A DNA stretch of 64,000 nt from an uncultured Methanospirillum sp. (GCF_963668475.1 NZ_OY764544.1:2108001-2172000); one strand, 5' to 3'. Shown: positions 1 through 9,361, counted from the first letter of the stretch. The notes: generated from the sequence alone by a model not told the origin. Numbers and translations are program-made.

Positions 1-147
1 CTGCATCAGGATGACCGGAGCTGCCCGTGCAATATTTTTTGTAAACGCTGCAGCAGCAGTGCCTTCGGCCCGTATGAGAGCAAGGCCATACTTTCCTTCC
101 TTTATCCCTGCTGCTGTGACTCCTTCGACTGCACAGATGGACTGCAT
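1..147 (-). CDS. argJ: ArgJ, glutamate N-acetyltransferase (N-terminal part, cut by window edge)
   Basis: The minus strand from the ATG at 147 to base 1 encodes 49 residues beginning MQSICAVEGVTAAGIKEGKY, which match the start of bifunctional ornithine acetyltransferase/N-acetylglutamate synthase (GVTAPxGFxAxGxxxGxK pattern, then a stretch AEGTAAAAFTKN). The enzyme recycles the acetyl group between acetylornithine and glutamate in arginine synthesis. The start lies 1 bp after the stop of the CBS-domain gene, so the genes are probably co-transcribed with argC. The catalytic Thr-Thr autoprocessing site would lie outside the window. The assignment rests on the short N-terminus plus the argC neighbour, which together are convincing. 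Confidence 0.85.
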   Translation of the reverse strand, partial: MQSICAVEGVTAAGIKEGKYGLALIRAEGTAAAAFTKNIARAAPVILMQ

Positions 148-148
148 C

Positions 149-637
149 TCACTCACGGGATTCCGCTCCTTTTCCACCAGAGATCGCCCAGACGATATCT
201 TCCCTGGTGATAATCCCCTTCAGTCTGTCACCGCTGACTACCGCAAGCCGATCGATCTTCTTTTTGAGCATAAGTGCCGCAGCGGCCTCTATATCCTCTT
301 CAGGTGTGATGGTGATGACCGGGCTGCTCATTATACAGCCCACTTTTTTACTGCCGATATCGGTAAGGGCCTCTTTCGTCCGTTCCCAGTTGATGAACTC
401 ACGGATAGGGAGCTCAATCACCTCAAGCGGTGACGGCAGCCAGAGGTCGTCAGAGGGACCTTTGGTCATGAGAAGTTTGAGCAGATCAGTCTCGGTCACC
501 ATACCAGCGAGGCGGTTGCCGTCCATCACCGGTACACCACCGATATGTCTTGTCCGCATGAGTCCCCCGATCGAAGAGACGATATCGTCAACACTACAGG
601 TCACCGGGTCCGGGGTCATTGCATCTTTTACTAACAT
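149..637 (-). CDS. Tandem CBS-domain protein between argC and argJ
   Basis: A 162-residue protein made of two CBS motifs, roughly residues 1-60 (MLVKDAMTPDPVTC start, then a GVPVMD-GNRLAGMVTETDLL core) and 95-160 (KVGCIMSSPVITITPEEDI, then DRLAVVSGDRLKGIITREDI). CBS pairs normally bind adenine nucleotides or S-adenosylmethionine and act as energy or metabolite sensors. No enzyme domain is attached. It sits in frame between argC (8 bp upstream stop-to-start gap) and argJ, so it may modulate arginine synthesis, but that is inference. Cytosolic. Confidence 0.85.
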   Translation of the reverse strand: MLVKDAMTPDPVTCSVDDIVSSIGGLMRTRHIGGVPVMDGNRLAGMVTETDLLKLLMTKGPSDDLWLPSPLEVIELPIREFINWERTKEALTDIGSKKVGCIMSSPVITITPEEDIEAAAALMLKKKIDRLAVVSGDRLKGIITREDIVWAISGGKGAESRE

Positions 638-644
638 CTGTATT

Positions 645-1631
645 CTACGGCAGAATCGCCGGGCTCCATAATCCTTCTGTCTCTTTGAACCCGCACATGA
701 GGTTCATATTCTGTATTGCCTGGCCGCTTGCTCCCTTGACCAGGTTGTCTATTGCAGATACAACAACGACCCGTTCCTCTGATGCTTCTACCATCAGATC
801 GCAGAAGTTGGATCCCCGTACTGCATTCAGGGACGGGCGCTGGTATCTGACAAACGGTTCATTCTTGTAAAATTCCCGATAGAGCCGCTCTACTTCCTGC
901 TGTTCCACCGGTTCGTTCAGGAGAATATGGGCTGTGGTCAGGATACCACGGTTCACCGGAAGAAGATGAGGGGTAAAATATGCCTTGGCTCCTGACTTCA
1001 GGAACCCGAGCTCCTGACGCATCTCTGCTAGATGCCGGTGGCTCGTCAATTTGTACGCAGTCAGGTTGTCACCTACGTTCGGGTAGTGGGTGGTTTCAGA
1101 GGCATTGTCACCTGCACCAGATACACCTGACTTTGAGTCGTAGATGATTGTGTGGGCACGCCCGGCGAGCGGTGCTGCTGCGAGGGTTGCACCTGTCGGG
1201 AAGCATCCGGGGTTTGCGATAAAGGATGCATTTTTGCACTGCTCACGGTGCAGTTCGCAGAGCCCGTACGGAGCAGGGAAGTATGCAGTATGGGGCACCC
1301 CGTACACCTTCTCAAACACCTCTTTTGAGAGTCGGTAGTCAGCCGAGAGATCGATGACCTTGATCCCCTGCTCAATCATGGAGGGAGCATATGCCATCGC
1401 TGCTGTGTGTGGCACTGCCAGGAAGGCAACGTCAACATCAAGGGATGAGACCTCGGGGTTCGTAAAGGTAAGATCAGTAAACCCGGTGAGATGGGGATGC
1501 CGGGAGGTCACCGGCTTTCCGGCCAGTTGCCGGGAGGTCGCACAGACCACCTCAGCCCGGGGATGTGCATGCAGGAGCCGGAAGAGCTCCCCCCCTGTAT
1601 AGCCGGAAGCGCCGATAATGGCAACTTTCAT
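645..1631 (-). CDS. argC: N-acetyl-gamma-glutamyl-phosphate reductase
   Basis: A 328-residue enzyme, the usual family length, that reduces N-acetylglutamyl phosphate to the semialdehyde with NADPH, the third step of arginine synthesis. Visible features are the N-terminal Rossmann motif ([20 protein letters not shown]), the catalytic cysteine in [11 protein letters not shown], and a KSGVSGAG loop. I chose the ATG at 1631 because the Rossmann strand starts there. An in-frame extension to 1691 adds 20 residues unlike the family. It is first in an argC-CBS-argJ operon, divergent from mutS across about 225 bp. Confidence 0.95.
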   Translation of the reverse strand: MKVAIIGASGYTGGELFRLLHAHPRAEVVCATSRQLAGKPVTSRHPHLTGFTDLTFTNPEVSSLDVDVAFLAVPHTAAMAYAPSMIEQGIKVIDLSADYRLSKEVFEKVYGVPHTAYFPAPYGLCELHREQCKNASFIANPGCFPTGATLAAAPLAGRAHTIIYDSKSGVSGAGDNASETTHYPNVGDNLTAYKLTSHRHLAEMRQELGFLKSGAKAYFTPHLLPVNRGILTTAHILLNEPVEQQEVERLYREFYKNEPFVRYQRPSLNAVRGSNFCDLMVEASEERVVVVSAIDNLVKGASGQAIQNMNLMCGFKETEGLWSPAILP

Positions 1632-1856
1632 ACTATTAATATCTGCTTTGCATCGGGTATTAACCTCCCTTCCCCTCTTCATGGTCATCATCAGGAGGTC
1701 AGGGTGGTAAAAACAGAGTCCTCAATGGCTCATGGGAGGTTGTTTATCGCATCGAAGCGAAAAAATGTACAGACATATTTTCAGTTTACACTTCTTTCCT
1801 TCAGTAATGAGAGACAGGTATCAGAACACCAGGCATGAGAGAATGCCACACCAGAT

Positions 1857-4529
1857 ATGACATCATCCCAGGAATCAGGTAACGGACTACGCGAAAAGCC
1901 GGGGAGGGTAACTCCGGCGATGCAGCAATTTTACGAAGCTAAACGGCAGTACCCCGACTGTGTTATCTTTTTCCGGATGGGTGATTTCTATGAGACCTTC
2001 TGTGAGGATGCAGAGATCTGTGCCAGGGAGATGGAGATAACTCTCACCTCCCGGGGCAGAATGCCTGACGGACAGGACATCCCGCTTGCCGGGATACCAT
2101 TCCACGCCCTTGACGGGTATCTCTCACGGATGATCAGCCGGGGCTACAAGGTTGCCATCTGCGAGCAGATTGAGGATCCCAAGAAGGCAAAAGGGATCGT
2201 AAAGCGTGATGTGGTCAGGGTGGTCACACCAGGAACCGTGATCGATGCTGCTCTGCTCCCGGGAGAGGGTGCCAGGTACCTTATGGCAGCAGTCCCTGAT
2301 CAGAAGCGAAAGCGGATCGGGACTGCGTTTCTTGATATCTCGACCGGAGACTTCCAGATATCAGAGGTTCCTGCAGACGGGTACGGTGAGGAACTGAGGG
2401 CAGAGGTTGTAAGGTTCAGACCTGCTGAGTGCATCACACCAAAAGCAGCTGAACAGGAGATCGAAGTATCATTAAGACGACTCATTCCCCTGATATCACC
2501 ACAGGATCCCTCCCTGTTTGATCCAAAAGGGGGAGAGGATCTCCTCTGCCGGCAGTTTGGGATCAGTTCACTGGACTCACTTGGCTGCAGCGATATTCCT
2601 GCGGCCGTGACTGCGGCAGGAGCCGCACTCGCATACGCCCAGAAGACACAGTTCGATCCTCTCGCTCATATCAGGTCCCTCTCACGAAACCTGCAGTCAG
2701 AGTACCTTGTGCTCGATGCAGTAACTCTCAGAAATCTAGAGGTCGTCTCCAACATTCGGGACCGGACCGAGGAAGGGACGCTGGTCAATACTATAGACAT
2801 GACCCAGACTCCCATGGGAAGGCGTCTGCTCAGGCGATGGATTACAGCACCGTTGAAATCTGTTGAGGCTATCAACCAGCGGCTTGATGCTGTGGAGTTC
2901 TATACCCATGAGACCATTCTGCGTCAGGATCTGAGGCAGATTCTCCACAGGTATGCGGATCTAGAACGTATTGCGGGCAGAATCTCGTATGGCAATGCAA
3001 GTCCGCGTGATCTGGTGACTCTTAGTAATGCACTCATGGCTGCCTCATCGGTCAGGACACTCTTTCAAAGATTCACAGAAATTCCTGAATCGATCAGAAT
3101 CTCTGCCTCCGGGATCCCGGATCTTGAGTCTCTTGTGACACTGATAGGGCAGGCTATCGTTGACGAACCACCGCTTCTGATCAGAAAAGGAGGTGTCATC
3201 AGGGACGGGTACCATGAAGAACTCGACCGACTCAGACTGATCTCAAGGGACGGACGCCAGTGGGTTGCTGATCTGGAGCAGCAGGAGAAAGAGAGGACCG
3301 GGATCAAGTCCCTGAAGATCAAGTATAACGCAGTTTTCGGATTTTTCATCGAGATCACCAAGGCAAACCTCTCATCAGTCCCTCCTGATTATGAACGACG
3401 TCAGACTACAGCCAACGGTGAGCGGTTTACTATTCCTGCTCTCCGAGAAGTTGAGTCCCAGATCGCAACCGCTGATGAACGCCTGTTAAGCCTGGAGGAA
3501 GAACTTTACACTGCCCTTCTTACAACCCTGCGGGAGCATGTCTCTGCCCTCCAGGAGACAGCCCATGCAATCGCAAGAGTAGATCTCTTTGCAGGTCTTG
3601 CAGAGGCTGCATTAAAGTTCAGGTATGTAAGACCCCACCTTATCGACGAGCCGACACTGCTGGTACGGGAAGGTCGGCATCCGGTTGTAGAAGCCTCTCT
3701 CACCAATGGTTTTGTGCCCAATGACGCAGAGATGAGCGCTTCCGGCGAGCAGATCCTGATCATCACCGGTGCCAACATGGCCGGAAAGTCCACGTATATG
3801 CGAAGTGTCGCCTTGATCATCGTGATGGCGCAGATGGGCAGCTTTGTTCCGGCAGGGTACGCAAAAGTCGGACTGGTGGATCGGATATTCACCAGGGTCG
3901 GTGCGTTTGATGATCTCGCAAGTGGCCAGAGCACGTTCATGGTGGAGATGCTCGAACTCGCCACCATTTTGAATCATGCAACCGAACAGAGCCTTGTTAT
4001 CCTTGACGAGATCGGGAGGGGTACCAGCACGCTTGACGGGTACTGCATCGCTCGGGCAGTGCTTGAGCACCTACACGGAAAGAAGAATAAGGGGCCGAGA
4101 ACCCTCTTTGCAACCCATTTCCATGAGCTTGTCGGGGTTGAAGCGGATCTGAAACGGGTGAGAAACTGCCACTTTGCAGTCAGAGAGACAGACAAGGATG
4201 TAGTATTTCTCAGAAAACTCATACCCGGTGCAACGGATCGCAGTTATGGTATCCATGTGGCCGACCTTGCCGGTGTTCCGGCTCCGGTTATTAAGCGGGC
4301 CGAAGATCTGATGAAGAAGGTTATGAGGGGGGAGGAGTCACCGGGAGGCGGAGTGAAACGGTATACCCAGATGATCCTGCTCGATGCCCCGGCTGCTCCT
4401 TCATCCAGACCGTCAGAGCCTGATCCCATCAGGGAAGAACTTGATTCTATTGATGTGAACTCGCTCACCCCGCTTCAAGCCCTCTCGCTGCTTGCCGATC
4501 TGAAGAGCAAGGCAAAGGATCAGGCGTGA
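1857..4529 (+). CDS. mutS: DNA mismatch repair ATPase MutS
   Basis: A full-length 890-residue bacterial-type MutS. The mismatch-reading Phe-X-Glu is at residues 44-46 (GDFYETF). The C-terminal ABC ATPase has Walker A GANMAGKSTYM near residue 637 and Walker B VILDEIGRGTSTLDG near residue 713, followed by a helix-turn-helix dimerisation tail. It recognises mismatches and recruits MutL. The stop codon overlaps the mutL start (GTGA), so the two genes are translationally coupled. MutS/MutL occur in only some archaea, notably mesophilic methanogens and haloarchaea, and are thought to have come from bacteria. That origin is established knowledge, not tested here. Confidence 0.97.
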   Translation: MTSSQESGNGLREKPGRVTPAMQQFYEAKRQYPDCVIFFRMGDFYETFCEDAEICAREMEITLTSRGRMPDGQDIPLAGIPFHALDGYLSRMISRGYKVAICEQIEDPKKAKGIVKRDVVRVVTPGTVIDAALLPGEGARYLMAAVPDQKRKRIGTAFLDISTGDFQISEVPADGYGEELRAEVVRFRPAECITPKAAEQEIEVSLRRLIPLISPQDPSLFDPKGGEDLLCRQFGISSLDSLGCSDIPAAVTAAGAALAYAQKTQFDPLAHIRSLSRNLQSEYLVLDAVTLRNLEVVSNIRDRTEEGTLVNTIDMTQTPMGRRLLRRWITAPLKSVEAINQRLDAVEFYTHETILRQDLRQILHRYADLERIAGRISYGNASPRDLVTLSNALMAASSVRTLFQRFTEIPESIRISASGIPDLESLVTLIGQAIVDEPPLLIRKGGVIRDGYHEELDRLRLISRDGRQWVADLEQQEKERTGIKSLKIKYNAVFGFFIEITKANLSSVPPDYERRQTTANGERFTIPALREVESQIATADERLLSLEEELYTALLTTLREHVSALQETAHAIARVDLFAGLAEAALKFRYVRPHLIDEPTLLVREGRHPVVEASLTNGFVPNDAEMSASGEQILIITGANMAGKSTYMRSVALIIVMAQMGSFVPAGYAKVGLVDRIFTRVGAFDDLASGQSTFMVEMLELATILNHATEQSLVILDEIGRGTSTLDGYCIARAVLEHLHGKKNKGPRTLFATHFHELVGVEADLKRVRNCHFAVRETDKDVVFLRKLIPGATDRSYGIHVADLAGVPAPVIKRAEDLMKKVMRGEESPGGGVKRYTQMILLDAPAAPSSRPSEPDPIREELDSIDVNSLTPLQALSLLADLKSKAKDQA

Positions 4530-6313
4530 CTAATACATCGGTTTCTCATATCAGGGTCCTGGACGGGGAGACGATCAACCAGATCGCAGCAGGTGAGGTG
4601 GTCGAACGACCGGCATCCATCGTCAAAGAACTCATCGAGAACTCAATTGATGCCGGTGCAGTCACAATCACGGTTGAGATCAGTTCGAACAGAAAAGAGA
4701 TCACCAGGATACGAATCATTGACAATGGTCGCGGGATACCCACCGATGAGGTTCCCCTCGCCTTTTCTCCTCATGCAACAAGCAAGATCCAGACAGTAGA
4801 GGATCTGAACACCTGCCATACACTCGGATTCAGGGGAGAGGCACTCGCCAGCATCGCAGCCATAGCGTACGTGACGATTGTGACCCGGTTCCGCGATGAA
4901 GACGCAGGAACCAGGCTCATAATCAGCGGCGGGGAGATCCTTGAACAGGGCGCAACCGGAGCCCCGGCCGGGACCACCCTGACAGTGGAGGAGATCTTCT
5001 TCACCACCCCGGCACGGAGGAAATTCCTCAAAAGTCTTGCTACCGAACTTTCCCGGATCTCATCGGTGATCGAGGTCTTCAGCCTTCTGTACCCGGTGAT
5101 CACCTTCAGGTACATCCTGAACGGACAGGAAAAATCCACGAGTCATGGAACCAGGACCCTCGGGGAGGTACTGCGGGCTTTGAGGCCTGATGAAGCAGGG
5201 CAGATGATTCCATTCAGCGGGGACGAACACGGAATCGGCCTGGAGGGATTCATATCACACCCCGAACTGATCAGGCAGAATACCCAGCGGATTCTCGTCG
5301 CGGTCAACGGGAGAATGATCGTTTCGTCGCGGATATCAGGAGCGATACGTGCAGGATATGGAACACTCATTCCGTCCCACTCGTTCCCGGTTGCTGTTCT
5401 TATGATAAACCTGGATCCTGCCCGTGTGGATGCCAACATCCACCCGACCAAACGGGAGATCAGGATCTCCGATGAGCCAGAGTTTCTCAGGTTCATCACA
5501 TTAAGGGTGAAAGAGGCGCTGCAGGGCCATGATCTTTCTCACTCAGGGTGTTTTGATAAGAGTGATACCCCACTAATTGCCGATGCAAAGGAGCATAGCG
5601 TTCCTACTCCAGTATACCGGATGTTAGAAACTCCTGCACAAAGGGTCTGTGAGGCCACCCTTGCCGGGTACAGGACTACCGCACGACAACTGAGGCAGAC
5701 CCGCCTCCTGATGGAGCCGGCAGGAACAGAAGACGAAACCCGGTTCCCCACTCTGACCTACATCGGACAGGTTGCTGCAACCTACCTTCTTGCCTCAAAC
5801 AATGCCGGTGATCTGATCCTCATCGATCAGCACGCTGCCCACGAGCGGGTCAGGTATGACCAGTTGAAGAGGGAACAGAGGGAAGGAACCCTCTCACAGG
5901 AACTACTCATCCCGATAGTTCTTCAGTTGACCACATCAGAGGTTCATCTCCTTGGTGAGATCAGGGCTGATCTTGAAGAAGAAGGATTTCATCTTGAACC
6001 GTTTGGAAAGGATACCTGGTGTGTAAGGAGTGTCCCGGTCGTACTCGGGCGATGCGAGGACCCGGATGCAATCAAAGAGATCATTTCAGGTGCCCTCAAC
6101 GGAGGGCAGGAGAACAGGATGCGGGAGTCTGTCTCCCGGTTGGTTGCCTGCCGGGGCGCAGTCAAGGCAGGAGTCATTCTCACCCCTGAACAGGGAGAGG
6201 AGATCATCAGCCAACTCTCCCGTACATCTGAACCATACACCTGTCCGCACGGGAGGCCTACTATAGTCTCATTCACCAGGTCAAATCTGGAAGTACTTTT
6301 CAGGAGAAGATAG
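4526..6313 (+). CDS. mutL: DNA mismatch repair protein MutL
   Basis: A 595-residue MutL starting at a GTG that overlaps the mutS stop. The N-terminal GHKL ATPase shows IAAGEVVERPASIVKELIEN (catalytic Glu35, Asn39), DNGRGI, HATSKI and TLGFRGEALASI. The C-terminal domain carries the metal-site motif DQHAAHERVRYD near residues 433-444, plus ACRGAVKAG and CPHGRP, which are signatures of nicking-type MutL. The final Glu of the usual DQHAX2EX4E motif is Asp here. The archaeon has no MutH candidate in view, consistent with self-nicking. Operon with mutS and probably the downstream mutY-like gene. Confidence 0.96.
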   Translation: MTNTSVSHIRVLDGETINQIAAGEVVERPASIVKELIENSIDAGAVTITVEISSNRKEITRIRIIDNGRGIPTDEVPLAFSPHATSKIQTVEDLNTCHTLGFRGEALASIAAIAYVTIVTRFRDEDAGTRLIISGGEILEQGATGAPAGTTLTVEEIFFTTPARRKFLKSLATELSRISSVIEVFSLLYPVITFRYILNGQEKSTSHGTRTLGEVLRALRPDEAGQMIPFSGDEHGIGLEGFISHPELIRQNTQRILVAVNGRMIVSSRISGAIRAGYGTLIPSHSFPVAVLMINLDPARVDANIHPTKREIRISDEPEFLRFITLRVKEALQGHDLSHSGCFDKSDTPLIADAKEHSVPTPVYRMLETPAQRVCEATLAGYRTTARQLRQTRLLMEPAGTEDETRFPTLTYIGQVAATYLLASNNAGDLILIDQHAAHERVRYDQLKREQREGTLSQELLIPIVLQLTTSEVHLLGEIRADLEEEGFHLEPFGKDTWCVRSVPVVLGRCEDPDAIKEIISGALNGGQENRMRESVSRLVACRGAVKAGVILTPEQGEEIISQLSRTSEPYTCPHGRPTIVSFTRSNLEVLFRRR

Positions 6314-6350
6314 AGAGGTCAGGCATGAATGTGATTCTTCCAAGCAGATT

Positions 6351-7229
6351 GTGAAGGTTTGTCTGATGACTCAGCATCGCCTTGAAACCGGGGTAAGTAA
6401 GGTCTTCCTAGGCTCTAATCCCGATGATCTTGAAGCATTTAGAGGAATAATACACGGATTTTATGCCCGGATGAGGCGCCCCATGCCGTGGCGTGATGAG
6501 ATTACCCCGTATCGGGTTGTGGTATCTGAACTCATGCTGCAGCAGACCCAGGTTCCAAGGGTGATGGAGAAATTTCCACTTTTCATCAGCAGGTTCCCGG
6601 ATTTTACATCGCTCGCAGGCGCACCCCTTGCAGATGTACTGGGAGCATGGCAGGGTCTCGGGTATAACAGAAGGGCAAAATATCTCCATGGCCTCGCGCG
6701 CTCAGTAGTAGATGACTGGAATGGAATTCTTCCAACAGAACCCGAAATCCTGGTTACATTTTCCGGAATAGGCAGGGCAACTGCGGGATCCATCGCAGCA
6801 TTTGCCTTCAACAAGCCGGTCATTTTTATTGAGACCAACATCAGAAGGGTGTTTATTCATCATTTTTTTGCTGATGGAGAGAAAATTGCCGATTCTGACA
6901 TCCACCCTCTTGTGGAGACTACGCTTGATCAAGCAAATCCCCGTGAGTGGTATTATGCCCTGATGGACTACGGCACATGGCTTGCCCGCAGGGTGGAGAA
7001 TCCAAACAGGAAAAGTCGCCATTATTCCAGGCAATCCGCATTTGAAGGATCAGATAGACAGATCAGAAGTAAATTTTTAAGGCGGCTCCTTGATGAGAAA
7101 AGAACCCCTCTTGAAGTTCTCATTCAAAGTTCTGGTGAAGATACACAGCGGGTGCGGCGAATACTCGCAGGAATGATCCAGGACGGTCTTCTCTATGAGA
7201 GTAATGGAATCGTAACAGTTGCAGAATAG
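6351..7229 (+). CDS. MutY-like HhH-GPD DNA glycosylase lacking the iron-sulfur cluster
   Basis: A glycosylase of up to 292 residues (GTG start at 6351; an ATG at 6366 preceded by a GAAGG sequence is an alternative). The fold follows A/G-specific adenine glycosylases: RPMPWRD, catalytic Glu in SELMLQQTQVPRV, WQGLGYNRRAKYLH, and a helix-hairpin-helix FSGIGRATAGSIAAFAF. The usual catalytic Asp after the hairpin is Glu (FIETNIRRVF). The four cluster-binding cysteines and the NUDIX domain of bacterial MutY are absent. The C-terminal 65 residues look like a short winged-helix segment. Its place 37 bp after mutL suggests a DNA-repair operon. Substrate (A opposite 8-oxoG, or a G/T or G/U mismatch) cannot be fixed from sequence. 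Confidence 0.85.
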   Translation: MKVCLMTQHRLETGVSKVFLGSNPDDLEAFRGIIHGFYARMRRPMPWRDEITPYRVVVSELMLQQTQVPRVMEKFPLFISRFPDFTSLAGAPLADVLGAWQGLGYNRRAKYLHGLARSVVDDWNGILPTEPEILVTFSGIGRATAGSIAAFAFNKPVIFIETNIRRVFIHHFFADGEKIADSDIHPLVETTLDQANPREWYYALMDYGTWLARRVENPNRKSRHYSRQSAFEGSDRQIRSKFLRRLLDEKRTPLEVLIQSSGEDTQRVRRILAGMIQDGLLYESNGIVTVAE

Positions 7230-7240
7230 AATCCAGATTT

Positions 7241-7260
7241 CGTTTATTTTTTATTTTTTT
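7241..7260 (+). terminator. Oligo-T terminator after the mutS-mutL-mutY-like operon
   Basis: Two thymine runs (TTTATTTTTTATTTTTTT) lie 12-31 bp after the stop at 7229. Runs of T on the non-template strand are the usual intrinsic termination signal in archaea; no hairpin is needed. Confidence 0.6.
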
Positions 7261-7414
7261 GAACACATCGACACAAATTTTTAAAAAAAGAGTCCATTTG
7301 ATGCAGATTATATGGCCTAAACATGAACACCACCAGATTTTACCCTGGATTATATGCCTAAAGGCTGTTCAAACGATCTACCCCATACAACCGGGTCTAA
7401 ACACATTTATCCCA

Positions 7415-8956
7415 TTATGCCAGAAGATCTGCCTGCCATTTTAAACTTTCAAGGATGTCATGTTGCCTTGGATGCAGCCCGGTAATAACCGTTCGATCAT
7501 TGCCTAACCCTATAAGGCGTATCTTGGCGAGATCAATCATGATCTTCTGGACGCTTGACACACTCAGAAGACCTACGGACTCAAACTGACGTTCAACCCA
7601 CCGTTTAAGCATGAGACTGATGAAGGCAATGAGATAGAGACCCTGCCTTATCATATCGGCATCCACAGTGTGAGGATATATTTGGAGTCTGCTGACAACA
7701 GTGCTAAAGAAGAGTTCATCTTCCTTCTGTTCAGACGTCCATTGCATACATTGATCCCATTGAAAATCTCCTCCCCCATAGAAGAGAACAGAGATTCCTG
7801 CATCACGAAGCTGGCGGGAGACTGCTTTCTGTTTGATGCTGACGTTGAGCCGGTTCTCCTCAACTTTCCACTGAACAAAGGGCTCATATCTCCCTGCTAT
7901 GTCCTGGACAGCAGCAGCAGGATCGGTCCATTTATAAATAGGCGTATTATGAAGGCTGTCAAGGATGAGTTCCAGATCCTCGCTGTACTCATTTCTCTCC
8001 TCTTCATCCTGTCTGGGACTATAACAGACATACCCGTGCATCTGCACTGATTCCACCGGAACAGTAATGGGAACCACGAAAAGTGTCTCACCCCTGAATA
8101 TCTTCAGGTTCTTCGGGTGCATAAGCTCACTGCGTCGCCGTTTTATCTCGTCTCTCACCAGTTCATTATCAGGATTGATCGGGATCACAAAGGGAGTTCC
8201 ACTAAATATGAGACCGTAGATGTTCATTGCAGAGTTAAACTCCCTGCCAGAGATCAGGGCCGTACTTCGGTAATGGAAGATGTGCATCCCTGCCACTGCA
8301 TTCTTTACCAGCCTTGTTGCAGTCAGGTTCTTAGGATGGGGGAGATATGCCGCAGGAATACTTATATTCCAGTCATAGTAGAGCGAGATCTGATCAAAAA
8401 ACTGTGTATTTACCTGTTGCTTCCTTCCTGATGTGGAAAAGCGGAGTTGGGGAATCATCAGGTCGTACACTCTGCTATCCCCGCTTTCCCGCCTGCTAAT
8501 ACAGGTGCGACAGATATCCATCGGAAGGCCTGATTCTCCCAGTTTTTTGAGTAGTTTTGAGACGGTCTGGGATGATATTTTCAACCCGGGATAGATTCGT
8601 GAGAGGGCTGTTCCCTCAAACCATGCACCGGGATTATATATTGCGTCAGGACAGACAAGAGCAGTAATCGCAAGAGTAAGGCATATCCGGGTCTCATGCT
8701 CTGTGAGGTGTGCCCCCAGAATCTCGGAAAGTTCAAGTGACCGGATGGCGTTAAGGTACGGAATCAACTCCCCGTACACGTACACACGTTCAGGACTCTT
8801 TGCCTTCTCCCGTACACGGACGGGTTTTCCATCCACGTACTTCCCCAGGTATCTGCTTTTTTGCCTGGTTCTCCGAGTTTCTTTGTCGTAATAATAGGTT
8901 ATTTCGTACAGGTAATCATGCCCGTTGATTTTCTTGACCCGGGTGGTAGTCTTCAC
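7415..8956 (-). CDS. IS1634/IS4-like transposase-derived protein, catalytic triad apparently degraded
   Basis: An intact 513-residue reading frame from a GTG at 8956. The N-terminus (KKINGHDYLYEITYYYDKET, RQKSRYLGKYVDGKP) and core resemble transposases of the IS1634/IS4 DDE group. The strand that should carry the second Asp (D-R-G-F pattern before a FxIPI strand) reads LISGREFNSAMNIY, and the first Asp region reads YDLMIPQ. The usual Y-R-E-K helix is not recognisable around CMQWTSEQKEDELFF. No clear terminal inverted repeats or target duplication were seen at its ends. It is either an inactive relic that has kept its frame or a domesticated protein. It stands alone between two operons in an AT-rich setting. 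Confidence 0.6.
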   Translation of the reverse strand: MKTTTRVKKINGHDYLYEITYYYDKETRRTRQKSRYLGKYVDGKPVRVREKAKSPERVYVYGELIPYLNAIRSLELSEILGAHLTEHETRICLTLAITALVCPDAIYNPGAWFEGTALSRIYPGLKISSQTVSKLLKKLGESGLPMDICRTCISRRESGDSRVYDLMIPQLRFSTSGRKQQVNTQFFDQISLYYDWNISIPAAYLPHPKNLTATRLVKNAVAGMHIFHYRSTALISGREFNSAMNIYGLIFSGTPFVIPINPDNELVRDEIKRRRSELMHPKNLKIFRGETLFVVPITVPVESVQMHGYVCYSPRQDEEERNEYSEDLELILDSLHNTPIYKWTDPAAAVQDIAGRYEPFVQWKVEENRLNVSIKQKAVSRQLRDAGISVLFYGGGDFQWDQCMQWTSEQKEDELFFSTVVSRLQIYPHTVDADMIRQGLYLIAFISLMLKRWVERQFESVGLLSVSSVQKIMIDLAKIRLIGLGNDRTVITGLHPRQHDILESLKWQADLLA

Positions 8957-9361
8957 ATAGCATAATAGGCAGTCGTTTTATTTATTCTTGTCTCATTTCA
9001 CAAGGAATAAAGTTAATATTTGACCAACATTCGGGTTGCCTAATCTTCGACCACCAATTATTGCCCGGTTTCGATAAATGCCCATCAATCGCCCCCAAAT
9101 TTAATATAGGTCTAGAATAAACTAATTATTACCTCTCTGCAGCAGACAACGTAGTGATAACACATCCCCCCATCCGAATAACACCTGACGCATACATGTG
9201 AAATACCTCATTTCACACCCCCCATCAAATGCGGTTATCACTCCTGTTGTTGTAGGAGGGCATTGTTCGATGAAGACCCCATTGGTCCCTGTGAAACCTG
9301 AATCAACCGGTTGACTGCCCAAAGGTCACCACAGGGACCAATCCCTTTTGAAAAATTTGTG
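8957..9361. other. Intergenic region with structured repeats, no gene recognised
   Basis: This 405-bp AT-rich gap separates the transposase-like gene and the end of the cobalamin operon. Its right part holds two inverted repeats: CTCCT/AGGAG arms at 9241-9258, and a larger nested dyad at 9281-9342 described separately. On the minus strand an AATAAATAAAAC stretch near 8972-8990 could be a promoter for the transposase-like gene. A 66-codon minus-strand frame (9122-9322) has no recognisable features and I do not call it a gene. Confidence 0.5.
9281..9342. repeat. Nested inverted repeat after the cobalamin operon
   Basis: Perfect 13-bp arms ATTGGTCCCTGTG (9281-9293) and CACAGGGACCAAT (9330-9342) enclose a 36-nt loop. 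The loop contains a perfect 12-bp palindrome TCAACCGGTTGA (9303-9314). In the cbi transcript the element begins about 20 nt after the cbiE stop codon, so it could form a 3' stem-loop that stabilises or ends the message. It could also be a protein-binding dyad or the end of a small mobile element. Confidence 0.75.

Noticed and set aside
7411..8971. CCCATTATGCCAG and CCTATTATGCTAT near the two ends of the transposase-like gene as terminal inverted repeats
   Set aside because: Only about 10 of 13 bases match, one copy overlaps the stop codon, and no target-site duplication was seen.
9122..9322. A 66-codon minus-strand frame in the gap after cbiE
   Set aside because: It starts inside the nested inverted repeat, has no ribosome site, no recognisable domain and unremarkable composition.
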